Shown in pieces: positions 24,053 to 30,162 of a DNA stretch of 41,154 nucleotides. Under the pieces are notes generated by a model, which was not told where the DNA came from, did not search any database, and was given only the letters and a program-made list of their open reading frames with translations. Position 1 is the first letter of the stretch. Each line of letters starts with the position of its first letter. Both the position numbers and the translations under genes were made by a program. The DNA is from a virus. The DNA is taken from the IMG/VR virus record IMGVR_UViG_3300035210_000088, positions 1 through 41,154 of that record; one strand, 5' to 3'.

Positions 24053-24146
24053 CATGGCGCTGGCATCGTGGATTCAGGCCGTCGTGGCGGCGGGACGGGA
24101 TTGCCGGACGCGGCTGCGCCTGGTGGGCGAGGGGGTGAGGCTGTGA
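23916..24146 (+). CDS. outer-membrane spanin lipoprotein (Rz1-like), nested
   Basis: 76 residues starting at GTG 23916 (SD GGAGG 23905-23909, spacing 6), inside the Rz-like gene in a different frame and running 94 bases beyond it. MRRSAPMALALLCPLLLPAC is a lipoprotein signal peptide with lipobox L-P-A-C (Cys20). The mature part is Pro-rich (APPPPSPLPPATCAPEPPAP), typical of Rz1, then a short basic helix. Its TGA overlaps the endolysin GTG. Together with 23684-24052 it forms the spanin complex. Confidence 0.75.
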   Translation: MRRSAPMALALLCPLLLPACAAPPPPSPLPPATCAPEPPAPRGGGDMALASWIQAVVAAGRDCRTRLRLVGEGVRL

Positions 24147-24763
24147 CCCAACTGACATCCTCCGCCCTCCGCGCCGCCGCCCCCTATGCGGCCCCCGCCG
24201 TGTGGCTCGGCCACCTCCAGGCCGCATTCGACCGGTGGGAGATCAACACGCCGCGTCGGATCGCCGCGGCCCTCGGCCAGTTCGCGGCTGAGGCGGGCGA
24301 TGACCTCGGCGAGCTGGTCGAGATCACCAACTACACGTCCGCCGCCCGCCTGGTCGCGGTGTTCCCGTCGCGATTCCCCTCCGTGGCGTTCGCGGCCGGC
24401 TACGTGTTCCAGCCCGAGCGGATCGCCAATCGCTGCTACGCCGGGAAGCTCGGCAACGGGAACGAGGCGAGCGGCGACGGGTGGCTGTACCGGGGGCGCG
24501 GCTTGATCCAGATCACCGGCCGGGACGAGTACCGTGAGATGGCCAAGGCGATCGGCCTGGGGCCGGAGGATGCGGCGGCTCCGGCGGGCGCCGCCATGTC
24601 GGGGTGCTGGTATCTCGTCTCGCGCGGCTGCCTGCCGCTCGCCGACGACTGGCGCATCAGCGAGATCACGCGGCGGGTGAACGGGTCCGCCATGCTCGGC
24701 AATGCCCTCCGCATCCGGGCGAGCAACGCGGCGCTGGGTGCGCTGCAACAGGAGTGTGTGTGA
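24143..24763 (+). CDS. endolysin, glycoside hydrolase 19 (chitinase-like lysozyme)
   Basis: 206 residues from GTG 24143 (SD GAGGGGG upstream, overlap with the Rz1 stop). Cleaves peptidoglycan glycan strands. 'RRIAAALGQFAAEAGDDLGELVEITNYTS' carries the catalytic Glu50 (general acid) and probable Glu60; 'YRGRGLIQITGRDEYREMAKAIG' is the diagnostic GH19 motif. No signal peptide or cell-wall binding domain, so export needs the holin. Length is typical for phage GH19 endolysins. Confidence 0.9.
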   Translation: MTQLTSSALRAAAPYAAPAVWLGHLQAAFDRWEINTPRRIAAALGQFAAEAGDDLGELVEITNYTSAARLVAVFPSRFPSVAFAAGYVFQPERIANRCYAGKLGNGNEASGDGWLYRGRGLIQITGRDEYREMAKAIGLGPEDAAAPAGAAMSGCWYLVSRGCLPLADDWRISEITRRVNGSAMLGNALRIRASNAALGALQQECV

Positions 24764-25203
24764 TGGCGTTCGACCCTCTGACCGCCGGCATCGAGGCCGG
24801 CCAGGGCGTACTATCTCTACTGACAGGCGTGATCGACCGCATCTGGCCGGACCCGGCACAGGCAAACGCGGCGAAGCTGGAGCTGCTCAAGATGCAGCAG
24901 ACCGGCGATCTGGCGCGGCTCACGGCGGCGACCGGGATGGTGCAGGGCCAACTCGACACGAACAAGGCCGAGGCGGCGAGCGCCAGCGTGTTCGTGGCGG
25001 GTTGGCGGCCGGCGATCGGCTGGGTGTGCGCGGCGGCTCTGGCGTTCCAATACCTCGGCCGGCCCATCGTGTCGGCGGCGCTCGGGGCATCTGGGCACGT
25101 TGTCGTGATCCCCGGCCTGGACGATAGCCTGTGGCAGCTTCTGCTCGGGATGTTGGGCCTGGGAGCGTTACGAACGGCGGAGAAGGTGCGCGGGGTGGCG
25201 TAA
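24763..25203 (+). CDS. 3-TM holin, gene-transfer-agent type
   Basis: 146 residues, ATG overlapping the endolysin stop, SD AGGAG. 'NKAEAASASVFVAGWRPAIGWVCAAALAFQYLGRPIVSAAL' is the signature of the 3TM holin family described for gene transfer agent release. Hydrophobic stretches sit at about 84-100 and 122-135 with a weaker one at the N-terminus. It forms the inner-membrane lesion that releases endolysin. Last gene of the rightward late operon, 36 bases before the terminator. Confidence 0.8.
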   Translation: MAFDPLTAGIEAGQGVLSLLTGVIDRIWPDPAQANAAKLELLKMQQTGDLARLTAATGMVQGQLDTNKAEAASASVFVAGWRPAIGWVCAAALAFQYLGRPIVSAALGASGHVVVIPGLDDSLWQLLLGMLGLGALRTAEKVRGVA

Positions 25204-25239
25204 CGCACGTTTTCGGGCCGGTTGTCAGGCGTGCGAAAG

Positions 25240-25270
25240 GCCCTGGGGAGCGATCCTCAGGGCTTTTTTT
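25240..25270 (+). terminator. intrinsic terminator of the late operon
   Basis: GCCCTGGGGA and TCCTCAGGGC form a 10-bp stem (one G.U) capped by a GCGA (GNRA) tetraloop and followed by seven T (25264-25270). Canonical rho-independent terminator in the rightward direction. Confidence 0.95.
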
Positions 25271-25402
25271 CTGCTCTCATTCCCGTGAGCGATGGGGGGT
25301 CGCCAAGGTGAAAACGGCCCCGGTTGCCGGATTAACCTATTGAAATATATGGCATAGTTTCTATCATGACAAAGATCGGACGCATATAACCTCCTGATTT
25401 CG
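25271..25402. other. AT-rich intergenic stretch, possible attP region
   Basis: No supported gene. From about 25330 to 25440 the sequence is strikingly A+T-rich compared with everything around it. It lies between the late terminator and the end of the leftward int operon, the lambda position of attP. No core sequence can be defined without a host junction. Confidence 0.35.
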
Positions 25403-25636
25403 TTAGATTTTCGTCGGCGTTTTCACGTTTTCAGGCTTTGTTTTGGCAAACAAATGAGAAAACGCGCCAGAGGCGAGGGAGGCTCGCGATGGCCCCACCT
25501 CCGGGCAATCGTCGCACGGGTCGCCACGCAGCCGGGAACCGCAGCATGTCCCGTCCGGTTCCGGCCGATCGGCGCACGTCTCGCAGCCGCGTCCGGGGTG
25601 CCGGCAGGCGCGGCAGGCGGCGTCGGGGTCAGTCAC
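25403..25636 (-). CDS. Cys-rich probable zinc-binding small protein
   Basis: 77 residues from a GTG that overlaps the upstream stop by four bases. Nine Cys in about 40 residues: CRAC, GCETC, TCC and CDDC spacings ('ACRACRHPGRGCETCADRPEPDG') imply one or two zinc knuckles. The C-terminus (KTKPENVKTPTKI) is basic and encoded in AT-rich DNA. Last gene of the leftward operon. No family recognised. Confidence 0.5.
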   Translation of the reverse strand: MTDPDAACRACRHPGRGCETCADRPEPDGTCCGSRLRGDPCDDCPEVGPSRASLASGAFSHLFAKTKPENVKTPTKI

Positions 25637-25986
25637 TGTGGCGCCTTCACGACGGACGGGCACCGGAAGACGATGGCGTCCTGCGTCGCCTCAGCCTCGC
25701 AATCGTCCGGCATCCAAACGGTGTGCCACTTGGCGACGCCGATTCCACCACCACCACCACCACTACCGCCGCCACCACTACCGCCACCGCCACTTCCGGA
25801 ACTGCCTGCGGCGGGGCGCAGTTCGACGCGCCCCGCACCGCGTTGCCAGAAATCGACCGAGATCCTCAGCGCGATTCCGGTGAAGAGGATCGCCAGTGCC
25901 ACGGATGCGACGCGCGTGTAGCGCCGGGGGGTTAGATGGAACGGATTGCGCGAGCGATGTCGGCGCACGCGCTGATGTCGTCGCAT
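25633..25986 (-). CDS. small membrane protein with glycine linker
   Basis: 117 residues from ATG 25986 (GAGG too close) or 111 from GTG 25968. A basic N-terminus is followed by one membrane helix (VASVALAILFTGIALRISVDFW, about 27-48), a Gly/Ser linker with four short G-runs, and a small domain with two Cys (MPDDCEAEATQDAIVFRCPS). It overlaps the upstream stop by about 55 bases, longer than usual here, so the start is uncertain. Unknown function. Confidence 0.45.
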   Translation of the reverse strand: MRRHQRVRRHRSRNPFHLTPRRYTRVASVALAILFTGIALRISVDFWQRGAGRVELRPAAGSSGSGGGGSGGGGSGGGGGGIGVAKWHTVWMPDDCEAEATQDAIVFRCPSVVKAPQ

Positions 25987-26219
25987 ACCTCAAGCGGCTG
26001 TGCATCGTCAGGGTGCGGCATGCGCCAAGTGACGTGCCGTTCCTCCGCAATCTCAGCCGCCTTTGCCTGCGCTGCCCGGTAGCCGCGCCACCATTCCGTG
26101 TTCATAGCGCTTTCGACGGCAACGCGGGTGCGCTGTTCAGTGCCTGGGCCAAGCGGAACGGAGAGAATGACTTCCTCTGCCGTCTTGCGCGGTGTGGCCG
26201 CCAGTTCTTCGCGGGTCAT
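25932..26219 (-). CDS. hypothetical protein
   Basis: 95 residues; ATG 26219 has the strong SD AGGAGG (spacing 4-5). Mostly helical, with 'WWRGYRAAQAKAAEIAEERHVTWRMPHPDDAQPLEVCDDISACADIARAIRSI'. A similar layout (short signal-free protein with an Asp/Cys-rich C-terminus) is common in phage accessory operons. No function recognised. It follows the 79-residue gene by 14 bases. Confidence 0.6.
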   Translation of the reverse strand: MTREELAATPRKTAEEVILSVPLGPGTEQRTRVAVESAMNTEWWRGYRAAQAKAAEIAEERHVTWRMPHPDDAQPLEVCDDISACADIARAIRSI

Positions 26220-26233
26220 GTTGCCTCCTGGGG

Positions 26234-26473
26234 TTATCGAGAAACGTCGGGAGGGACGAGCTTATAGCCGGCAGCGAGCGCGTTCCGCAGGGCGGTATAT
26301 GCCCATTCGCGCCCCTCAAGATCGGTGCCGTCCTTCTTGTGCAGGCTCACCATCGCGTAGCCTAGCGTCTCACGCATCAGGCGGGCGCGCTCGGCCTCGT
26401 CGGTAATGTCAAAGCTGCGCGGCTTGTTCGCCTCGCGGCGGGATACTTCAGCGTCAGTCATCGGCTTGAGCAT
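26234..26473 (-). CDS. hypothetical protein
   Basis: 79 residues from ATG 26473 (SD GAGAGG). 'MTDAEVSRREANKPRSFDITDEAERARLMRETLGYAMVSLHKKDGTDLEGREWAYTALRNALAAGYKLV' is charged and helical. A longer reading from 26533 exists but would overlap the previous gene and lacks an SD. No family recognised. Confidence 0.6.
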   Translation of the reverse strand: MLKPMTDAEVSRREANKPRSFDITDEAERARLMRETLGYAMVSLHKKDGTDLEGREWAYTALRNALAAGYKLVPPDVSR

Positions 26474-26495
26474 GTTGCCTCTCAGGTTATGGGGG

Positions 26496-26765
26496 TTATT
26501 CGGAATCGTCGTCGGCGTCGTCAGAACCGTCACCTGATTCGATGGTCAGGCTGACTCGGAACAAATCCCCGCCAGTATTGGTGAACGTCAGGCTGACGGA
26601 GGTTGATGCGTCGTCAAGCGTCAGGCCGCATGACTGGAACGCAGGAAGGCCATCCGTGACCATTTTGACCCCAAGGTCGGCGGCAATCGCGGGGATGTCT
26701 GATTTCAGTTTTTCTAGGTCTATCACTAGCGGACTCCTATGCGTGGGCGTTGTCGGAATGCTCAT
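26496..26765 (-). CDS. hypothetical acidic protein
   Basis: 89 residues; ATG overlaps the integrase stop (ATGA) and has AGGAGAGG upstream. A helix (VIDLEKLKSDIPAIAADLGVK) is followed by beta strands (TSVSLTFTNTGGDLFRVSLTIES) and a highly acidic tail (DGSDDADDDSE), a composition seen in DNA-mimic or regulatory proteins. That reading is speculative. Confidence 0.55.
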   Translation of the reverse strand: MSIPTTPTHRSPLVIDLEKLKSDIPAIAADLGVKMVTDGLPAFQSCGLTLDDASTSVSLTFTNTGGDLFRVSLTIESGDGSDDADDDSE

Positions 26766-27712
26766 GATGGTCCTCTCCTGTCCGCCAGCCTCACGATCGC
26801 CGCGCCGGCCAGTCGCTCCTGATCGGCCGACTGGGTGTAGAGCTGCACCATCGCCAGCGTACGGTGGCCGGTAATGGCGGCGATCTCGTGCGCGCTACAC
26901 CCCGCTTCTGCAAGCGATGTCGCCGCCAGCTTGCGCAGTCCGTGCACGCCAAGCCTTGGCAGGCCGATGCGATCCAACTCAAGGGGGAGCTGGTAGCTCA
27001 GGTGCTTCGCCTGCCATGGCATTCCGTGCATTGTCGTCAGAATGTGCGTCGATGTCGCGCCGACCTTCCAGGCGTCAAGCTCGGCGCGCAGCGCAGGATG
27101 CGCCGGCAACACCAGCGCGCCGCCGCCCTTCTGCTGCTTCAGCCGAAGCGCCGAGCCGTCCCAGGCGGACCATGTCAGCGCCACCAGGTCGCCGCGGCGC
27201 TGGCCGGTGTAGCGGGCGAGCACCACCACGCGCCGCAGAGGCTCGGGCAGGGCGCTTGCTGCGGCGTCGGCCTGGGCGGCGGTCCAGGCGGTCAGGTGGC
27301 CTCCGGCCAGTGCTTTGATGCGGGTGGCGGGGCTGTGCTCGATCCAGTCGCGGTCCACGGCCCAGCCGAACAGGGCGGAGGACGCGCGCAGGAAGCCGGT
27401 GCTGGCGCCGACGCCGCGGGCGCCGGCAATGGCGTCGCGCAGCGCCAGCAGCGTGCGGCGGCGGACCTCAGCCACAGGCGCGGCACCGAGGTCGGCAACG
27501 TCTCGAAGGTAAATCGTGTAGTTGGCCTGGGTGGAGCGGTTGAGGGCCGCCCACTCCGGGCTGCGCTTGTAGGCGCCGATCAATGCATCAACGGACCCCG
27601 GCGCAACGCGCTGGGTGAGGACCTTAGCCTTTCGAGCGTATTGGTATTCTTTGACTGAACCGTCCGCTAGCGTCCGTCGCACGACGCGCTTCTGCTCGCC
27701 TGATGATGGCAT
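26762..27712 (-). CDS. int: tyrosine-recombinase integrase
   Basis: 316 residues. Integrates and, with an excisionase, excises the phage. Catalytic set visible: Arg172 (TGQRRGDL), His257 and Arg260 (HGLR), His283 (TGHR) and Tyr292 (QLYTQSAD). The core-binding domain lies in about 40-130, with a short N-terminal arm-binding part. Strong SD AGGAGG six bases before ATG. It overlaps the AlpA-like gene upstream by 89 bases, which ties their expression. Function clear; attachment site unknown. Confidence 0.95.
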   Translation of the reverse strand: MPSSGEQKRVVRRTLADGSVKEYQYARKAKVLTQRVAPGSVDALIGAYKRSPEWAALNRSTQANYTIYLRDVADLGAAPVAEVRRRTLLALRDAIAGARGVGASTGFLRASSALFGWAVDRDWIEHSPATRIKALAGGHLTAWTAAQADAAASALPEPLRRVVVLARYTGQRRGDLVALTWSAWDGSALRLKQQKGGGALVLPAHPALRAELDAWKVGATSTHILTTMHGMPWQAKHLSYQLPLELDRIGLPRLGVHGLRKLAATSLAEAGCSAHEIAAITGHRTLAMVQLYTQSADQERLAGAAIVRLADRRGPS

Positions 27713-27938
27713 TGACGGCCTCCTGCTCTATCGCATCGATCCCAGCGGGCTGAGAAGACGTTCCGTGGAACAGCGCGTCAATGGCTGCGCGGTCCCACCT
27801 CGGCGAGCGGGGGCCGAGGTGGAAGGACGGCTCGGGTAGGCGGCCGGCCGACTGCATCCGGGGCAGCAAGTCAACGCGCACGCTGATGTGGCGGGCGAGG
27901 GCGAGGCGATCGAGCCAGCGGGGGGCGTCGTCAGACAT
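27624..27938 (-). CDS. AlpA-like excisionase / DNA-binding protein
   Basis: 104 residues, ATG 27938 with GAGG SD. Residues about 12-57 form a winged HTH of the AlpA/excisionase type: 'LARHISVRVDLLPRMQSAGRLPEPSFHLGPRSPRWDRAAIDALF', with the P-P-x-x-x-x-G-x-x-x-x-R-W end typical of the family. It lies directly before and overlapping int, as recombination directionality factors do. It probably bends attachment-site DNA and may repress int. Confidence 0.75.
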   Translation of the reverse strand: MSDDAPRWLDRLALARHISVRVDLLPRMQSAGRLPEPSFHLGPRSPRWDRAAIDALFHGTSSQPAGIDAIEQEAVNAIIRRAEARRATDASGRFSQRIPIRSKG

Positions 27939-28191
27939 TGATGGCCTCGGCGATGTCTTTCATGCGGTCAAGCCGCTCGATTTCGAAAACGGCAGCGTCG
28001 AAGCTGACGTGGAGTTGTCGGGGGTAGAACCAATGGGGCGGTCCGTCGTCGAACAGCCGGACCAGCCCCTGGGAAAACTCGCTGCGGACCCGGACAAGCA
28101 GGCCGGTGCGTGGCGTTCCATTGGCCAGCACCACCCCTATTTCCTGCCGGCCGCTGCCGTCCCATAGCGTTTCAAGCTCGGCGCGGGTCAT
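27931..28191 (-). CDS. hypothetical protein
   Basis: 86 residues; SD GGAGG before ATG 28191. A compact beta-rich protein: 'EIGVVLANGTPRTGLLVRVRSEFSQGLVRLFDDGPPHWFYPRQLHVSFDAAVFEIERL'. Overlaps the AlpA-like gene by eight bases. The SH3-like alternation could fit a small DNA- or protein-binding barrel, but no family is recognised. Confidence 0.55.
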   Translation of the reverse strand: MTRAELETLWDGSGRQEIGVVLANGTPRTGLLVRVRSEFSQGLVRLFDDGPPHWFYPRQLHVSFDAAVFEIERLDRMKDIAEAINV

Positions 28192-28218
28192 CGGGCCTCC
28201 GGGGGAGATTGATGGGAC

Positions 28219-28773
28219 TCAGCCATGGGAAGCGGCTCCGGACAGCGACCATGGCCGCTTGTCGCGGCCTCGCACGTACGCCACTGCGGCATGCTCAGCG
28301 CAGTAGGGCCGGCCGGCGCTGGCCGGGGCGTCGCAGTAGCGGAAGGTGAGCGTCTTCGGCTCGCCGAGCGGGAAGCAGCACGGGTGATCCGGACGAGGCC
28401 GGAACGGGGGGCCGGACGCATCTGTTGACAGGTCGGGCAGGGCGTCGGGTTTTGTTGCGGAGGCCGCCGCGTAACAGGCCCGGGCAGGCGCTGGAATAAT
28501 TATCGGCATATTTTGCGTGGCGATTTCGGACAGCAGCGGCAGGCACGATCCGACCGGGCGCGGCTTCGCCCGGCTCACGCGTGTTGGGGCGGTGGGCGCT
28601 CCCTTGATCGGGCTTGGCCGGGGCTTCAGGTGCAGGCGGCGTGCTTTGCCGACGATGCCGTTCTTGGTCCGCTTCATGCGTCTGCCGATCTCGGCCGTGG
28701 TGTGACCCTCTGCCCACAGAAGGCGCAGCGTTGCGATATCGGGCGATGTCCAAGGCATCTCGCTGTTAGCCAT
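28219..28773 (-). CDS. gcrA-like: GcrA-family cell-cycle transcription regulator
   Basis: 184 residues. GcrA binds promoters with CcrM-methylated GANTC sites and recruits sigma70 RNA polymerase in alphaproteobacteria. The N-terminal HTH 'WTSPDIATLRLLWAEGHTTAEIGRRMKRTKNGIVGKARRLHLKPRPSPI' (about 8-56) and the C-terminal RNA-polymerase-binding part 'CCFPLGEP...FRYCDAPASAGRPYCAEHAAVAYV' (about 130-170) are both present and complete. A basic, Pro-rich linker separates them. A phage copy suggests takeover of methylation-timed promoters. It overlaps the upstream gene by eight bases. Distinct from the host gene only by context. Confidence 0.9.
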   Translation of the reverse strand: MANSEMPWTSPDIATLRLLWAEGHTTAEIGRRMKRTKNGIVGKARRLHLKPRPSPIKGAPTAPTRVSRAKPRPVGSCLPLLSEIATQNMPIIIPAPARACYAAASATKPDALPDLSTDASGPPFRPRPDHPCCFPLGEPKTLTFRYCDAPASAGRPYCAEHAAVAYVRGRDKRPWSLSGAASHG

Positions 28774-29203
28774 TGCTGATGAGCCCTTCTGCCTCGTTGC
28801 CGTTCAACGTCGAGAGATCAATGGTCTCGCAGTTGCGGGTGTCGGCAAGCACAGACGCGTGGCCGAGGCCATGCCGGGCACGCCATGCCGCGAAAGCCGC
28901 ATTGAGGACGGTTTGCAGGTCCGCCGTCTGCTCCTTGGTCGGGTCCATGAAGAGGTCGCCGTCTTCGTTGGACGCGTCTTCGTTCCAGCAGTGCCAGTCC
29001 TCCAGCACGTCGTCGACGTTGACGATCTCATCCGTCAGCGCCACGTTGGTCGCTTCGCACAGGCTGATGATGTTGCTGCCGGCGATGCGCCCCGCCTGGA
29101 TGGCGTCCGCGCGGGAGGCGTAGGGGCCGTTGAACCTCTCCGCGGCAGGGCCATTGCCCACCCACCAACGCCATTCTGTTGTTGCGGGAATGTCGTTGCT
29201 CAT
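28766..29203 (-). CDS. hypothetical protein
   Basis: 145 residues from ATG 29203, which overlaps the upstream stop (ATGA). 'EWRWWVGNGPAAERFNGPYASRADAIQAGRIAG' at the N-terminus resembles small phage proteins that open with a W-W strand and a DAI-x-x-G-R helix; the middle is very acidic (DEIVNVDDVLEDWHCWNEDASNEDGDLFMD). Function unknown. Confidence 0.6.
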   Translation of the reverse strand: MSNDIPATTEWRWWVGNGPAAERFNGPYASRADAIQAGRIAGSNIISLCEATNVALTDEIVNVDDVLEDWHCWNEDASNEDGDLFMDPTKEQTADLQTVLNAAFAAWRARHGLGHASVLADTRNCETIDLSTLNGNEAEGLISNG

Positions 29204-29394
29204 TTCAATGGACCCCACTTGTGGTCGATCGGGTGATACCCGACTCCATCGGAGACGTGATTCACCCACACCTCGCGCGCCCCACATCTGCATTCCATAT
29301 GCCAGTGCCGAATGCCCCAAATACGAACGAACCAATGTATCCCGAGGCGGCATAGCAACGGCGTCTTAGTGGTTTCAGAAGCGGGGTTCGTCAC
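29200..29394 (-). CDS. small Cys-containing phage protein
   Basis: 64 residues from GTG 29394 (GGAAGG upstream, four-base overlap with the previous stop). An in-frame ATG at 29430 is less likely. 'LLCRLGIHWFVRIWGIRHWHMECRCGAREVW' has a C...CxC arrangement with two His, resembling a single zinc-ribbon half often found in short phage proteins. Unknown role. Confidence 0.55.
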   Translation of the reverse strand: MTNPASETTKTPLLCRLGIHWFVRIWGIRHWHMECRCGAREVWVNHVSDGVGYHPIDHKWGPLK

Positions 29395-29651
29395 TTGCAC
29401 GCCTTCCAATCTCTGCACCACAAAACCCACATCGCTTCGCTGTCGCTGAAGGCGGGCGGCTTATCGTTGTGTGATATCTCCTTCGCAAGGATGCGCTGCT
29501 CACCCACCGCCGTGATCTCAATCACGGTCGGGCCGCAGCCCTCATCTCCAACCAGCCGGGTTCCAGCGGCCCATCCGCGCTCTCGGCAGATGATTGCTGG
29601 TTCACGGTGATCGTTGAGAGTGCTGGCCGATGTCGGATCATCCTTCGCCAT
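29391..29651 (-). CDS. small phage protein, DUF7241-like
   Basis: 86 residues from ATG 29651 (GGAG seven bases upstream; overlaps the previous gene by 14). 'GTRLVGDEGCGPTVIEITAVGEQRILAKEISHNDKPPAFSDSEAMWVLWCRDWK' is a compact beta-barrel-like sequence that I associate with DUF7241 from memory. Such proteins recur in phage accessory operons without known function. Confidence 0.6.
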   Translation of the reverse strand: MAKDDPTSASTLNDHREPAIICRERGWAAGTRLVGDEGCGPTVIEITAVGEQRILAKEISHNDKPPAFSDSEAMWVLWCRDWKACK

Positions 29652-30162
29652 TTGCATTCTCCGCGATGCCGGCTGGCGTGATGCAATACCCAGATCCCGC
29701 AAGATTGCCGTCTTCGGTGGATAAGCCAGAGTGAAACTCGGCCAGCCCCTTGCGTGCCAGAGCGCGGACGGATCGCCGCACTTCATCGCGCGGTAGCCCG
29801 GTGTCACGCGAGATCGGCGCGAACGGCACGCACATTTCGCCGTTTGGCAGCGTGCGATCGGCTAGGTGGGACAGGCACGCGCGTTGCGCCGGGTTGAGCC
29901 TGACCTGGGTGACGGTTGAACCAGCCATTGCGCTGTTTTCAGGAAACTTCGCCTTGGAGATTTGGGCGGTGAGCAGGCTGCTGAGTGTCTTCCACGGATC
30001 CTGCTCCCACTTCGCCCCCTTGCACCCCGCCGCGTGCGGGAAGTCATGCAGCGCAAAGGACACTTGCTGAGGCCGGTTACAGCAGCGGCACCGGAGATAG
30101 TCCCCATCGAGTTTCCACCGATCTGCAAAGGCATTGAGCGGGTGTCGTTGGATCGTGTTCAT
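29638..30162 (-). CDS. zinc-finger plus winged-HTH regulator
   Basis: 174 residues; ATG overlaps the ParB-like stop and follows GGAGG. An N-terminal metal site (C25, C28, H43, C47 in 'LRCRCCNRPQQVSFALHD' and beyond) resembles a small zinc finger. The C-terminal half 'LNPAQRACLSHLADRTLPNGEMCVPFAPISRDTGLPRDEVRRSVRALARKGLAEF' is a MarR-like winged helix ending in 'GSGYCITPAG'. Likely a DNA-binding regulator of the leftward operon or of DNA metabolism. Confidence 0.65.
   Translation of the reverse strand: MNTIQRHPLNAFADRWKLDGDYLRCRCCNRPQQVSFALHDFPHAAGCKGAKWEQDPWKTLSSLLTAQISKAKFPENSAMAGSTVTQVRLNPAQRACLSHLADRTLPNGEMCVPFAPISRDTGLPRDEVRRSVRALARKGLAEFHSGLSTEDGNLAGSGYCITPAGIAENANGEG

Noticed and set aside
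24054-24146. Separate small gene starting at ATG 24054
   Set aside because: Same frame as the nested Rz1-like gene, which has the better start and a lipobox; treated as its C-terminus.
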